The translations under genes and the position numbers were made by a program. Below are positions 7,244 through 14,471 of a DNA stretch of 14,594 bases, piece by piece (position 1 is the first letter of the stretch; each line of letters begins with the position of its first letter). The stretch is from the NCBI GenBank assembly GCA_011048855.1, contig DSCZ01000296.1:1-14594 (forward strand), read 5' to 3'. The stretch comes from Desulfobacteraceae bacterium (GTDB lineage: Bacteria > Desulfobacterota > DSM-4660 > Desulfatiglandales > Desulfatiglandaceae). Under the pieces are notes generated by a model. It was not told where the DNA came from. It did no database searches and saw only the letters and a program-made list of their open reading frames with translations.

Positions 7244-8782
7244 ATGACTGGTTTAACAAGAAGGCTGTTCTTATTAAGCTTTTGCGTGGCATTGATTTTA
7301 TCCTTGAGCGGCCCGGCATCGGCCCAGTCATCACTCGTTGTTGCGGTGGATTCTGCGCCACGAATGATGAATCCCCACGGTGACGACTCCGATGCAGGCC
7401 TGTCCTTCATGGCAAATTTCTTCGACGGCCTGCTCCAACGAAAGGGACCCGACGGCAAGCTTGCTCCTGCCCTGGCTGAGAGCTGGGAACACCCCGACGA
7501 TCTGACCTGGAAATTCCACCTCCGCAAAGGGGTCACTTTTCACAACGGCAACCCTTTCACCGCCGAGGACGTGAAGTTCACCTTCGAGAGACTTTCAAAT
7601 CCCGAGGTCTCTGAATTTATCAACACCGGCAAAACCATAGAATCGATTGAATGCCCGGACGACTACACCGTGATTATCAAAACCAACGTTCATATCCCGT
7701 GGTTTGCGAACAACATGCATCAAATCTTCATTATGGACAAAGAATCCACGGAAGCCAGAGACGGCGGCGATGTGATGGTCAAGCCGATCGGGACCGGCGC
7801 CTACAAGCTTGTTGAATGGGTGAAAGGCTCCTATGTCACGATGGAGGCCAACGAGAATTACTGGGAAGGGGCACCGGAGTTGAAAAAAATCGATGTCAGG
7901 CCGATAACCGAATCCTCCACCCGCTTTGCGGCGCTTGTATCCGGCCAGGTGGATATAGTTACGGGAGTACCGGTGGAGCTGTTTGACCGGGTTGAAAAAA
8001 ACCCGAAACTCGAAGTCGTGCGGAGACCGGCCAGACGTTCCATTTTTCTCGCGATGGGTAATGAAAAGGGTTCGCCTCTTGCAGACATCCGGGTTCGCAA
8101 GGCGATCTATATGGCCATCGACGAAGATGAAATCATAGAGAAAGTGATGAGAGGCCATGCATTTCCGGCCGCGCAGATACCCGACCCCCCGACCATTGGG
8201 TACTGTAAGGACCTGAAACGCCTGCCGTTTGACCCCGAAAAAGCTAAAAAACTTCTCAATGAAGCCGGTTACGGCGATGGATTTGAGGTGACCGTCAGCG
8301 GGCCGAACGACCGGTATGTGCAGGACAAACAGATCGTCGAAGCGGTCGCTAAGTATCTTGCCAAAGTGGGAATCAAGGCAAAACTGGATGTGAAACCGAA
8401 ATCCATCTTCTTCCCGGAAGTGGCGGAGGGTAAACTGGAATTTTACCTTATCGGCTGGTTCGACGGGACATTCGACATGGGCCGCACTTATTCCAAGCTA
8501 GCCCACAGTCGTGACAGGGACAGGGCCTACGGAGACCTGAATGGGGCCAATTATTCAGATCCCGACATTGATGCTCTGTTGGAAACAACCTTTGAAATGA
8601 CCGATATCGGCGAGCGTGAAGCAGCCCTCCAGAAACTGAACCGGATGGCGATGGTTGATAAAATAGTGTGGATTCCGCTACACTATCAAGAAGACCTGTA
8701 TGCGATACAGAAGGACAAAGGGATTTCTTTTGAGCCCAGGCCCGATCAGTGGATGGTTTACAAGGAAATCAACAAGAAATAG
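7244..8782 (+). CDS. Family-5 extracellular solute-binding protein (peptide-type ABC receptor)
   Basis: This is the periplasmic receptor (512 aa, mature about 485) that delivers ligand to the adjoining permeases. Residues 1-27 form a signal peptide ending GPASA before Gln28 (SPase I type, no lipobox). The n-region TRRLFLL matches most of the twin-arginine consensus, so export could be Tat or Sec. The SBP_bac_5 hallmark begins LAPALAESWE and continues through LRKGVTFHNG and FTAEDVKFTFERL. Later blocks include GTGAYKLVEW and RVRKAIYMAIDEDEI. Its length suits dipeptide or oligopeptide receptors. The ligand cannot be read from sequence; peptides, nickel chelates and other small molecules are all known for the family. 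The gene has an AGGGAGG ribosome site and is flanked on both sides by hairpins. It sits between the ATPase and permease genes rather than first. Confidence 0.94.
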   Translation: MTGLTRRLFLLSFCVALILSLSGPASAQSSLVVAVDSAPRMMNPHGDDSDAGLSFMANFFDGLLQRKGPDGKLAPALAESWEHPDDLTWKFHLRKGVTFHNGNPFTAEDVKFTFERLSNPEVSEFINTGKTIESIECPDDYTVIIKTNVHIPWFANNMHQIFIMDKESTEARDGGDVMVKPIGTGAYKLVEWVKGSYVTMEANENYWEGAPELKKIDVRPITESSTRFAALVSGQVDIVTGVPVELFDRVEKNPKLEVVRRPARRSIFLAMGNEKGSPLADIRVRKAIYMAIDEDEIIEKVMRGHAFPAAQIPDPPTIGYCKDLKRLPFDPEKAKKLLNEAGYGDGFEVTVSGPNDRYVQDKQIVEAVAKYLAKVGIKAKLDVKPKSIFFPEVAEGKLEFYLIGWFDGTFDMGRTYSKLAHSRDRDRAYGDLNGANYSDPDIDALLETTFEMTDIGEREAALQKLNRMAMVDKIVWIPLHYQEDLYAIQKDKGISFEPRPDQWMVYKEINKK

Positions 8783-8821
8783 TCTGTCTGCTTGTTTTTG
8801 CAGCTGACTGACTCGAAGCTG

Positions 8822-8847
8822 TCAGGGGCCGCCGCAGCGGCCCCTGA
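8822..8847 (+). other. Strong GC-rich hairpin between binding-protein and permease genes
   Basis: TCAGGGGCCGC (8822-8832) pairs perfectly over 11 bases with GCGGCCCCTGA (8837-8847), closing a CGCA loop. No T-run follows, and the dppB start lies 12 bases downstream. It is therefore unlikely to be a simple intrinsic terminator. More likely it blocks 3' decay of the binding-protein message or lowers initiation on dppB. Confidence 0.7.
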
Positions 8848-8859
8848 ACCGGGGTCGGC

Positions 8860-9825
8860 ATGGGTACTTATATCGCTCGAAGACTGATCCAGGGCGTCGT
8901 CGTACTGCTGGCGGTATCGATGATCTGCTTTTTCATCTTTCGTTACATGGGCGATCCTGTCGTGACCATGGCGGGGCGGTATGCTACGCATCAGGAACGG
9001 GAGGAAGTTCGAAGGATGCTGGGCCTCGACAAGCCGGTCGCCGAACAGTACGGCCTGTTTCTCTGGAATGCGGCCCACGGCAATTTCGGGAAATCCTACG
9101 TCACGAGGATACCGGCCCTGGGTTTGATTCTTGAGCGGTTTCCCGCCACATTCGAACTCGCTTTCACCGCGGTTTTGATCGCTTTCTGCGTCGGCGTCGG
9201 CCTTGGAGTGTTGGTTTCCATAAAACCCTATGCGCTTCGGAACCGGATAATCATGGCCGCGTCACTGGGCGGTATCTCCATTCCGACATTCCTTATCGGT
9301 ATTTTACTCATCCTGGTTTTTGCAGTTTTCCTTGGTTGGCTTCCCCCCTTCGGAAGGGGAGAGACCGTGCAGGTAGGCTACTGGCGCACCGGACTGCTTA
9401 CAACAAGCGGATTGAAACACCTGCTGCTTCCGGCCCTTACTCTGGCCCTCTATCAGCTGGCGGTGATCCTGCGATTGACAAGAGCCGGTATGCGGGAGGT
9501 GCTCGCAGAAGAATACATCAAGACAGCGTGGTCTAAAGGGCTTCATCCTTTCACGGTGATTTTCAAACATGCGTTGAGAAACGCGATGATACCGGTTGTA
9601 ACCATATCCGGGCTTCAATTCGGTGAAATCATCGCCTTTTCAATCGTCACGGAAACGATTTTTCAATGGCCGGGGATGGGGAACCTTCTGCTCACGTCCA
9701 TATATGAAACGGACAGGCCGGTGATCATCACATACATAATGCTTGCGGCGGTGATTATCATTACGATGAATACCATCGTGGATATTCTTTATGCCGTTAT
9801 AAATCCGAAGATACGCTATGACTGA
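8860..9825 (+). CDS. dppB: Peptide-type ABC transporter permease, DppB/OppB type
   Basis: This inner-membrane channel subunit (321 aa) of the importer begins MGTYIARRLIQG and runs straight into the first membrane helix, a family hallmark. About six hydrophobic segments follow, with a periplasmic stretch after the first (roughly residues 30-95). The cytoplasmic EAA-type coupling loop reads AWSKGLHPFTVIFKHALRNA, followed by the conserved block ETIFQWPGMGNLL. It ends NPKIRYD as relatives do. ATG 8860 has GGGG 5 bases upstream, just below the large hairpin, so its translation may be limited by that structure. Its stop overlaps the next gene by 8 bases, indicating translational coupling. Confidence 0.95.
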   Translation: MGTYIARRLIQGVVVLLAVSMICFFIFRYMGDPVVTMAGRYATHQEREEVRRMLGLDKPVAEQYGLFLWNAAHGNFGKSYVTRIPALGLILERFPATFELAFTAVLIAFCVGVGLGVLVSIKPYALRNRIIMAASLGGISIPTFLIGILLILVFAVFLGWLPPFGRGETVQVGYWRTGLLTTSGLKHLLLPALTLALYQLAVILRLTRAGMREVLAEEYIKTAWSKGLHPFTVIFKHALRNAMIPVVTISGLQFGEIIAFSIVTETIFQWPGMGNLLLTSIYETDRPVIITYIMLAAVIIITMNTIVDILYAVINPKIRYD

Positions 9826-10705
9826 AAGGCGAATCAAACTCAGGATCTTATCCAGTTACCTTCACGACCCGCCCGCCATGGTCGGGAGCCTGCTTATATT
9901 CATATTCATCGCAGGAGCCTTGGCGGCCCCCTTGATAACACCCGAGAATCCTTACGACCTGGAAAAATTGACACTGGAATATTTTCTGGCTCCTCCTGTT
10001 TGGATGGAGGGAGGAACCATGCCCTATGTGCTGGGAACCGACGACCAGGGAAGGGATATTTTCAGCACCATCGTCTATGGATGCAGGACATCCCTCATAG
10101 TCGGCTTCGGAGTCGTTTTGATCGCCGGCAGTTTCGGGGTGCTGATCGGGCTGCTCGCCGGCTATTACGGAGGATGGCTCGAAACCCTGACAATGAGGCT
10201 CGCCGACACCTTCTTTTCGTTTTCCACCACCCTGATGGCTTTTCTGCTTCTCGGCATTTTCAGACAGGGCGGCATCCTGGTAGTCATAATAGCAATCTGC
10301 ATGGCCGACTGGGTCCGCTATGCGAGAACAATGCGCGGCAGTGTATTGGAGGTGAAACAGGAAGCCTACATCATGGCCGCAAAATCCACCGGAGCCGGCG
10401 ATTTCAGGCTGCTGCTCAAGCACCTTCTTCCCAATGCCATGCCTCCGATTTTCGTAGTGGTGGCGGTTGACCTGGCGGTCGTAATAATGCTTGAAGCGAC
10501 GCTGAGCTTCCTCGGAGTCGGCGTTCCGATCACTGAACCTTCTCTTGGAATGATGATCGCAATCGGTAAGGATTATATCTACGCCGGCATGTGGTGGATG
10601 ATAGTCTTTCCGGGAGCCGCGCTGATTCTCCTGGTCGTCGGCATCAATCTTTTCGCTGACTGGCTGCGGGAGGAATTGAATCCGAAAATCGAGCGCAGAA
10701 TCTGA
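9818..10705 (+). CDS. dppC: Peptide-type ABC transporter permease, DppC/OppC type
   Basis: This is the second channel subunit (295 aa) and partner of DppB. The N-terminal cytoplasmic segment leads into a first helix near residues 20-36. The block VLGTDDQGRDIFSTIVYGCR is the diagnostic OppC/DppC motif. The coupling loop EAYIMAAKSTGAGDFRLLLKHL contacts the ATPases. LEATLSFLGVGVPITEPSLG follows, and the C-terminus ends in ELNPKIERRI. ATG 9818 overlaps the dppB stop by 8 bases and has no strong ribosome site of its own, so re-initiation after dppB is likely. It closes the operon. A convergent gene begins 50 bases beyond its stop, and I see no clear terminator in that gap. Confidence 0.95.
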   Translation: MTERRIKLRILSSYLHDPPAMVGSLLIFIFIAGALAAPLITPENPYDLEKLTLEYFLAPPVWMEGGTMPYVLGTDDQGRDIFSTIVYGCRTSLIVGFGVVLIAGSFGVLIGLLAGYYGGWLETLTMRLADTFFSFSTTLMAFLLLGIFRQGGILVVIIAICMADWVRYARTMRGSVLEVKQEAYIMAAKSTGAGDFRLLLKHLLPNAMPPIFVVVAVDLAVVIMLEATLSFLGVGVPITEPSLGMMIAIGKDYIYAGMWWMIVFPGAALILLVVGINLFADWLREELNPKIERRI

Positions 10706-10754
10706 GAACAGCTGTTAGATTAACCAGTAACTATCAACATATCCCCACTCTACA

Positions 10755-11465
10755 TCACGCCAACTCGACCCGTTCTCCAACGGCCGGCGCAATAACTTGA
10801 ACCCCCGGCGTCTTTTCGCCGCATAATTTTGTAAACTCCTCCGCGGTTTTCGCGATGATCGGAAACGACCCGTAATGAACGGGCATAACCGCTTTCGGTT
10901 GCAGGAGCTTCACCGCTTCGGAGGCCTGGTAGGCGTCCATCGTGAAAATACCACCAATCGGCAGAATGGCTATGTCCAGGGGATAGAGCCGCGCCCAGAG
11001 GGCCATGTCTCCGAAAATGCCGGTATCTCCACCAAAATAAATTGTTGTTCCGTCAGGCGCCTTCACGATCAGCCCTATCGCCACCGAGGAATCAGAGGCA
11101 TGAAACGCGGGGGTTGCCCGCACGGTGACCCAGTCGAGGTCCAGACCTCCGCCTATCAGGAAACCCATTCCGAAATTGCCTATTTTTTCCTTGTCAAAGC
11201 CGGACTCACCGATTTTCGCCATGGTTTGAACCGCGCCGCCGAGCATGGCGCCGGTCTTTTCACAGATGGCGACCGCGGAAGCGGTATGGTCGAAATGATC
11301 ATGGCTGACAAGCACAAGGTCTGCACGCGTAATGTCTTCGAGAGTGACCGAAGCCCCCGGGTTTCCGTCCTCCTTCGTCCAGGGGTCAAAAAGAACCACG
11401 TGACCTTCTCCCGTGGTAAACTCAACGAAACTGTGTCCAAGCCAGCGGATGTGTCCCTGAGACAT
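10755..11465 (-). CDS. UPF0173-type metal-dependent hydrolase (metallo-beta-lactamase fold)
   Basis: The 236-residue cytoplasmic protein has the binuclear metal site of the metallo-beta-lactamase superfamily. SHDHFDHT supplies His55, His57, Asp59 and His60; His122 lies in PAFHAS, Asp147 in YFGGDTG and His197 in MPVHYGSF. The start IRWLGHS and the overall length match UPF0173 proteins, which relate to the UlaG/lactonase-like group. The natural substrate is unknown. ATG 11465 is supported by AAAGGAGA (complement of 11473-11480). A promoter at 11519-11547 and a short hairpin lie in the leader. The gene is transcribed towards the peptide operon and away from the Tct operon. Neither context identifies its job. 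Confidence 0.92.
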   Translation of the reverse strand: MSQGHIRWLGHSFVEFTTGEGHVVLFDPWTKEDGNPGASVTLEDITRADLVLVSHDHFDHTASAVAICEKTGAMLGGAVQTMAKIGESGFDKEKIGNFGMGFLIGGGLDLDWVTVRATPAFHASDSSVAIGLIVKAPDGTTIYFGGDTGIFGDMALWARLYPLDIAILPIGGIFTMDAYQASEAVKLLQPKAVMPVHYGSFPIIAKTAEEFTKLCGEKTPGVQVIAPAVGERVELA

Positions 11466-11485
11466 AGCAATTTCTCCTTTCCTGT

Positions 11486-11499
11486 CCGGGTTTCCCCGG
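11486..11499 (-). other. Leader hairpin with GAAA tetraloop upstream of the hydrolase gene
   Basis: On the minus strand CCGGG-GAAA-CCCGG forms a 5-pair stem closed by a GNRA-type tetraloop. It sits between the predicted transcript start and the ribosome site. A 5' stabilising element is a reasonable guess, though a 5-base stem can also arise by chance. Confidence 0.35.
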
Positions 11500-11518
11500 T
11501 CCCGTGCTGCATCGTCAT

Positions 11519-11547
11519 ATAATATACTTCTTATAATACTAACTCAA
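11519..11547 (-). promoter_or_regulatory. Sigma70-type promoter of the UPF0173 hydrolase gene
   Basis: Read on the minus strand, TTGAGT (complement of 11542-11547) is followed after exactly 17 bases by TATTAT (complement of 11519-11524). These match four and five of six consensus bases. The predicted leader is about 46 bases long. Confidence 0.55.
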
Positions 11548-11591
11548 ATTTTCCTCTGTGCAAACCCCTGACCGCAGGAATAATTTTGTCC

Positions 11592-11620
11592 TTGACACAA
11601 CGCTTGATTTCGAGAATAAA
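11592..11620 (+). promoter_or_regulatory. Upstream promoter candidate (P1) of the Tct operon
   Basis: A perfect TTGACA (11592-11597) is followed after a 17-base spacer by AATAAA (11615-11620), four of six matches to the -10. It would give a leader of about 175 bases before tctC. It lies back to back with the hydrolase promoter at 11519-11547. Confidence 0.45.
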
Positions 11621-11650
11621 GAAAAAGACACAAATCGTCACCACTCCATA

Positions 11651-11680
11651 TTAATACACTATTTATTTCTAAGTTATACT
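11651..11680 (+). promoter_or_regulatory. Downstream promoter candidate (P2) of the Tct operon
   Basis: TTAATA (11651-11656), an 18-base spacer and TATACT (11675-11680) match four and five of six consensus bases. The local AT-richness raises the chance of random matches, so only one of the two candidates may be real. An inverted repeat, TAAGTT (11670-11675) with AACTTA (11690-11695), overlaps this -10 and could be an operator. Confidence 0.35.
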
Positions 11681-11802
11681 GAAATAAAAAACTTAATTTT
11701 ATAGCTTTCTATTAATTAAATAATTTTTTTGAAGTTAGATGAAAAATCAGCATTGCTTTTCATTAAACGTTAACCTTTAAAAATATAGAAAGGTGGATTA
11801 TG

Positions 11803-12783
11803 ATGAACGTAAAAAAATTTAAAGCCGGCTTTTTTATTGTCTTGTGTCTTTTGGCCGTAGCGCTGATGTTGTTTCCGAATTCTGTTCAAGCTAAATTTCC
11901 TGAAAAACCCATAACATACATTATTTCTTTCAACCCAGGTGGTGAATCCGATATAACCGCCCGGCTTCAGGAAAGTCATCTGCAGAAAATTTTGGGCGTG
12001 CCGGTCAATATAACTCACAAGCCGGGTGGCGGGGGCGCCGTCGCGTGGAGCGAATTTCAAAGAACCGCGAAGCCGGACGGCTACACCGTTATCGGGGTGA
12101 ACATCCCACATATCATCGGGCAGCCCCTGATGCGTAAAGACGCCGGATACACCACGGACGGATTTGATTTAATCATGTGGTTTCATTTTACGCCCAATGC
12201 CTTGATCGTAGCAAAAGACAGTCCGTTCAAGACATTGGATGACTTCATCAAATTCGCCAAGGAAAATCCGGGGGCGGCCTCTGTAGGCGGAAGCGGCACC
12301 TACAGCGCCAATCACCTGGAAACCCTGCGACTGGAGCGCGAAGCAGGAATCGATGTAACCTATATCCCCCACACCGGCACAGGCCCGGTTGTCCCTGCCC
12401 TTCTTGGAGGACACAACACCGCCGCGATGAATTATTCGATGCTGGCCGTCCAGTACAGCGACCAGGTCCGGGTGCTCGCCGTGGCTTCAGATGAACGCGT
12501 CGACACCATCCCTGATGCTCCTACCTTCAAGGAGCTGGGCTACAATATCGTGGGCGGCGCCTTCAGAGGAGTGGCGGCGCCGAAAGGAACTCCTCCGGAG
12601 ATTATTGAAGTGCTGGCTGATGCCTTCGTTGAAACGAACAAAATCATCGCAGAAAAACAGAAAAAACTCGGATTCGTTATGACCTATGCCGTGGACGAAG
12701 ATGCTGAAAAACTGGTGAAGCAAATGGAAGCCAATTATTCGGATATCTTTAAAGAAATAGCGAAAGAAAGAGAAAAGAAATAA
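11803..12783 (+). CDS. tctC: TctC/Bug-family periplasmic substrate-binding protein
   Basis: This is the periplasmic receptor (326 aa) of a tripartite tricarboxylate transporter. The N-terminus has lysines followed by a hydrophobic stretch and a predicted cleavage after NSVQA. The mature protein begins KFPEKPITYI, typical of Bug proteins. Other family blocks are FNPGGESDITAR, VNITHKPGGGG, KPDGYTVIG, and PDAPTFKELGYNI with RGVAAPKGTPPEI near the end. Two ATGs lie in tandem, at 11800 and 11803. AGGTGG ends at 11796, giving a 6-base spacing to 11803 but only 3 to 11800, so 11803 is preferred. The Asp that binds the ligand amino group in amino-acid-specific Bug proteins is not evident to me, so a carboxylate ligand is more likely. 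The exact ligand is unknown. Confidence 0.93.
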   Translation: MNVKKFKAGFFIVLCLLAVALMLFPNSVQAKFPEKPITYIISFNPGGESDITARLQESHLQKILGVPVNITHKPGGGGAVAWSEFQRTAKPDGYTVIGVNIPHIIGQPLMRKDAGYTTDGFDLIMWFHFTPNALIVAKDSPFKTLDDFIKFAKENPGAASVGGSGTYSANHLETLRLEREAGIDVTYIPHTGTGPVVPALLGGHNTAAMNYSMLAVQYSDQVRVLAVASDERVDTIPDAPTFKELGYNIVGGAFRGVAAPKGTPPEIIEVLADAFVETNKIIAEKQKKLGFVMTYAVDEDAEKLVKQMEANYSDIFKEIAKEREKK

Positions 12784-12790
12784 AAAACAA

Positions 12791-12871
12791 CCGCCTGAGC
12801 GGCTTTAAACTGGAAGCGGCCGCTTCTCCACACCTGGTATGAACTGCATCGGGTGGGGTTGAAAGCGGCCG
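12791..12871 (+). other. Structured intercistronic region between tctC and tctA
   Basis: The 155-base gap (12784-12938) holds CCGC-CTGA-GCGG (12791-12802) and the perfect 14-base palindrome GAAGCGGCCGCTTC (12813-12826), which can fold as GAAGC-GGCC-GCTTC. AAGCGGCCG occurs twice (12814-12822 and 12863-12871). CGGCCGCTT (12817-12825) can therefore pair either locally or with the second copy over nine bases. No T-run follows any stem. No credible gene lies in the gap. Confidence 0.5.
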
Positions 12872-12938
12872 GTGGATTTTTATCCAGGGGGATTGATGTA
12901 TCCATACGATACACCGTCCCCGGCGAGGTTCTATTACT

Positions 12939-14471
12939 ATGGATATCCTGATAGAAGCGGTGGTGCAGCTTGCAGACCCGATCGTCATCCTTATCGTTTT
13001 TGGAGGCGTTTCTTCCGGATTGTTTGTAGGCGCGATGCCGGGGCTTACAGCCACGATGGCCCTTGCGGTACTGCTTCCGTTTACGTTCACCATGCCGCCG
13101 CTGTTGGGACTGGTTGCACTTGGTGCCATATACATGGGCGCGATTTACGGGGGTTCATTCGCGGCTATTCTTGTGAACACACCGGGAACCCCTTCATCTA
13201 TTGCGACGGCGTTTGAAGGCTATCCGCTTTCAAAGCAGGGAAGAGCACTGGAGGCGATCAGTGTGGCGACGATTTCTTCAGCCATAGGTGGAATCGCCGG
13301 TGTGCTTTTCCTTTTATTCCTTTCTCCCCCGCTGGCGAGACTCTCCCTGAAGTTCGGACCTGCCGAATATTTCTGGGTCGCGATGCTGGGCCTTACATTG
13401 ATAGCCAGCCTGTCTGAAGGATCAATTTTGAAAGGCCTCCTCGGGGGTGCCTTCGGGATGATGCTCGGCACGATGGGAGTTTCACCCATCGGCGGCGAGA
13501 CGCGTTTTACGTTTGGTATGCCGGTGATGCAGGGAGGCGTTGAAATGATTGTCGCCCTCATCGGCCTTTTCGTGCTTCCCGAGCTTTACAACATGGCTGC
13601 AAAAGGACGAGCTTCTCTCGGGGAAGTGTCCTTGTCGTCAAAGGAAAGAGCTTCTTTCTGGAAAGTTGTCAAGACGGTTTTCTCCATGCCGGGCAACCTT
13701 ATCCGGTCCTGCACAATCGGTGAAATCGTCGCCATCATTCCGGGGGCCGGAGGAAACATAGCAAACCTTGTCGCATACAACGAAGCAAAACGCGCATCCA
13801 AACACCCGGAACGTTTCGGTACCGGCGTCATAGAGGGGCTTGTCGCCACCGAGTCAAGCAACAATGTGACGGTGGCCGGCAGCATGGTACCGCTTTTGAC
13901 TCTCGGCATCCCGGGGGCTCCCCCTGATGCCGTGATACTCGGGGTGATGCTGCTGCATGGTCTCAGGCCCGGCATCGAGCTTTTCACGACAAGCGGTGTT
14001 CTCACATACGGGTTTATTATTTCCATGGGGCTTGCAGCGATCGCAATGGTACCGGTGGGGTTGCTGGGTGGCAGGCTGATCTATCGCATCATTTTCAAAA
14101 CACCTTATTATTTTCTCGTGCCCACGATAGGTCTTGCCACGATACTTGGCACCTACGCGCTCAGAAACAGTGGGTCCGACGTCATAGTCATGCTCACTCT
14201 CGGCACCGCAGGCTATTTGTTGAAACAACTGGACGTCAATCCGGCGCCGATAGTGCTGGGTCTTATCCTTGGCAGCATAGCGGAAATCGGCTTTGTTCAG
14301 GCACTGCTGACCGGCATGGCTTATCAATTCCCTGCAGTGCGGTTATTTCAAAACAACCTCTCATGGATATTGATCGGCATGGTCGTGGTATCGGCTGCAT
14401 GGCCCTATTTTGCAGCCTTTCGCAGGCGTCGTTCACGGCGGAAAGAGATGGGAGAGGAGCAGAACCAATGA
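12939..14471 (+). CDS. tctA: TctA-family large permease of the tripartite tricarboxylate transporter
   Basis: This is the large inner-membrane subunit (510 aa), with about 11-12 hydrophobic segments, which carries out ion-coupled uptake of the carboxylate handed over by TctC. Family blocks are clear: GLFVGAMPGLTATMALAVLL near the N-terminus; GAIYGGSFAAILVNTPGTP; GRALEAI; the second-half repeat block GEIVAIIPGAGGNIANLVAY; and VTVAGSMVPLLTLGIPGAPP. The paired G/P-rich blocks in each half reflect the internal duplication of the family. The C-terminus is a basic cytoplasmic tail. ATG 12939 has GCGAGG about 10 bases upstream. Its stop overlaps the tctB ATG in an ATGA junction. It follows tctC after a structured 155-base gap, so expression may be lower than that of the receptor. 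Confidence 0.96.
   Translation: MDILIEAVVQLADPIVILIVFGGVSSGLFVGAMPGLTATMALAVLLPFTFTMPPLLGLVALGAIYMGAIYGGSFAAILVNTPGTPSSIATAFEGYPLSKQGRALEAISVATISSAIGGIAGVLFLLFLSPPLARLSLKFGPAEYFWVAMLGLTLIASLSEGSILKGLLGGAFGMMLGTMGVSPIGGETRFTFGMPVMQGGVEMIVALIGLFVLPELYNMAAKGRASLGEVSLSSKERASFWKVVKTVFSMPGNLIRSCTIGEIVAIIPGAGGNIANLVAYNEAKRASKHPERFGTGVIEGLVATESSNNVTVAGSMVPLLTLGIPGAPPDAVILGVMLLHGLRPGIELFTTSGVLTYGFIISMGLAAIAMVPVGLLGGRLIYRIIFKTPYYFLVPTIGLATILGTYALRNSGSDVIVMLTLGTAGYLLKQLDVNPAPIVLGLILGSIAEIGFVQALLTGMAYQFPAVRLFQNNLSWILIGMVVVSAAWPYFAAFRRRRSRRKEMGEEQNQ

Larger units (their letters stand above)
11466..11802. other. AT-rich divergent intergenic region
   Basis: These 337 bases separate the hydrolase gene (leftward) from tctC (rightward). 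I see no convincing gene on either strand. From about 11515 to 11790 the DNA is strikingly AT-rich compared with the surrounding genes, with A and T tracts, TTAATTAA (11712-11719) and the inverted repeat at 11670-11695. It contains the divergent promoters listed separately and the tctC ribosome site AGGTGG (11791-11796). The likely content is a regulated promoter region. Confidence 0.6.

Noticed and set aside
10707..10716. Perfect palindrome AACAGCTGTT just after the dppC stop
   Set aside because: As a hairpin it gives only four pairs with a two-base loop and no T-run. It is too short to call a terminator or operator.
12872..13216. Plus-strand open frame covering the tctC-tctA gap and the start of tctA
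   Set aside because: Most of it overlaps tctA in another frame. Its sequence is low-complexity and resembles no family I know.
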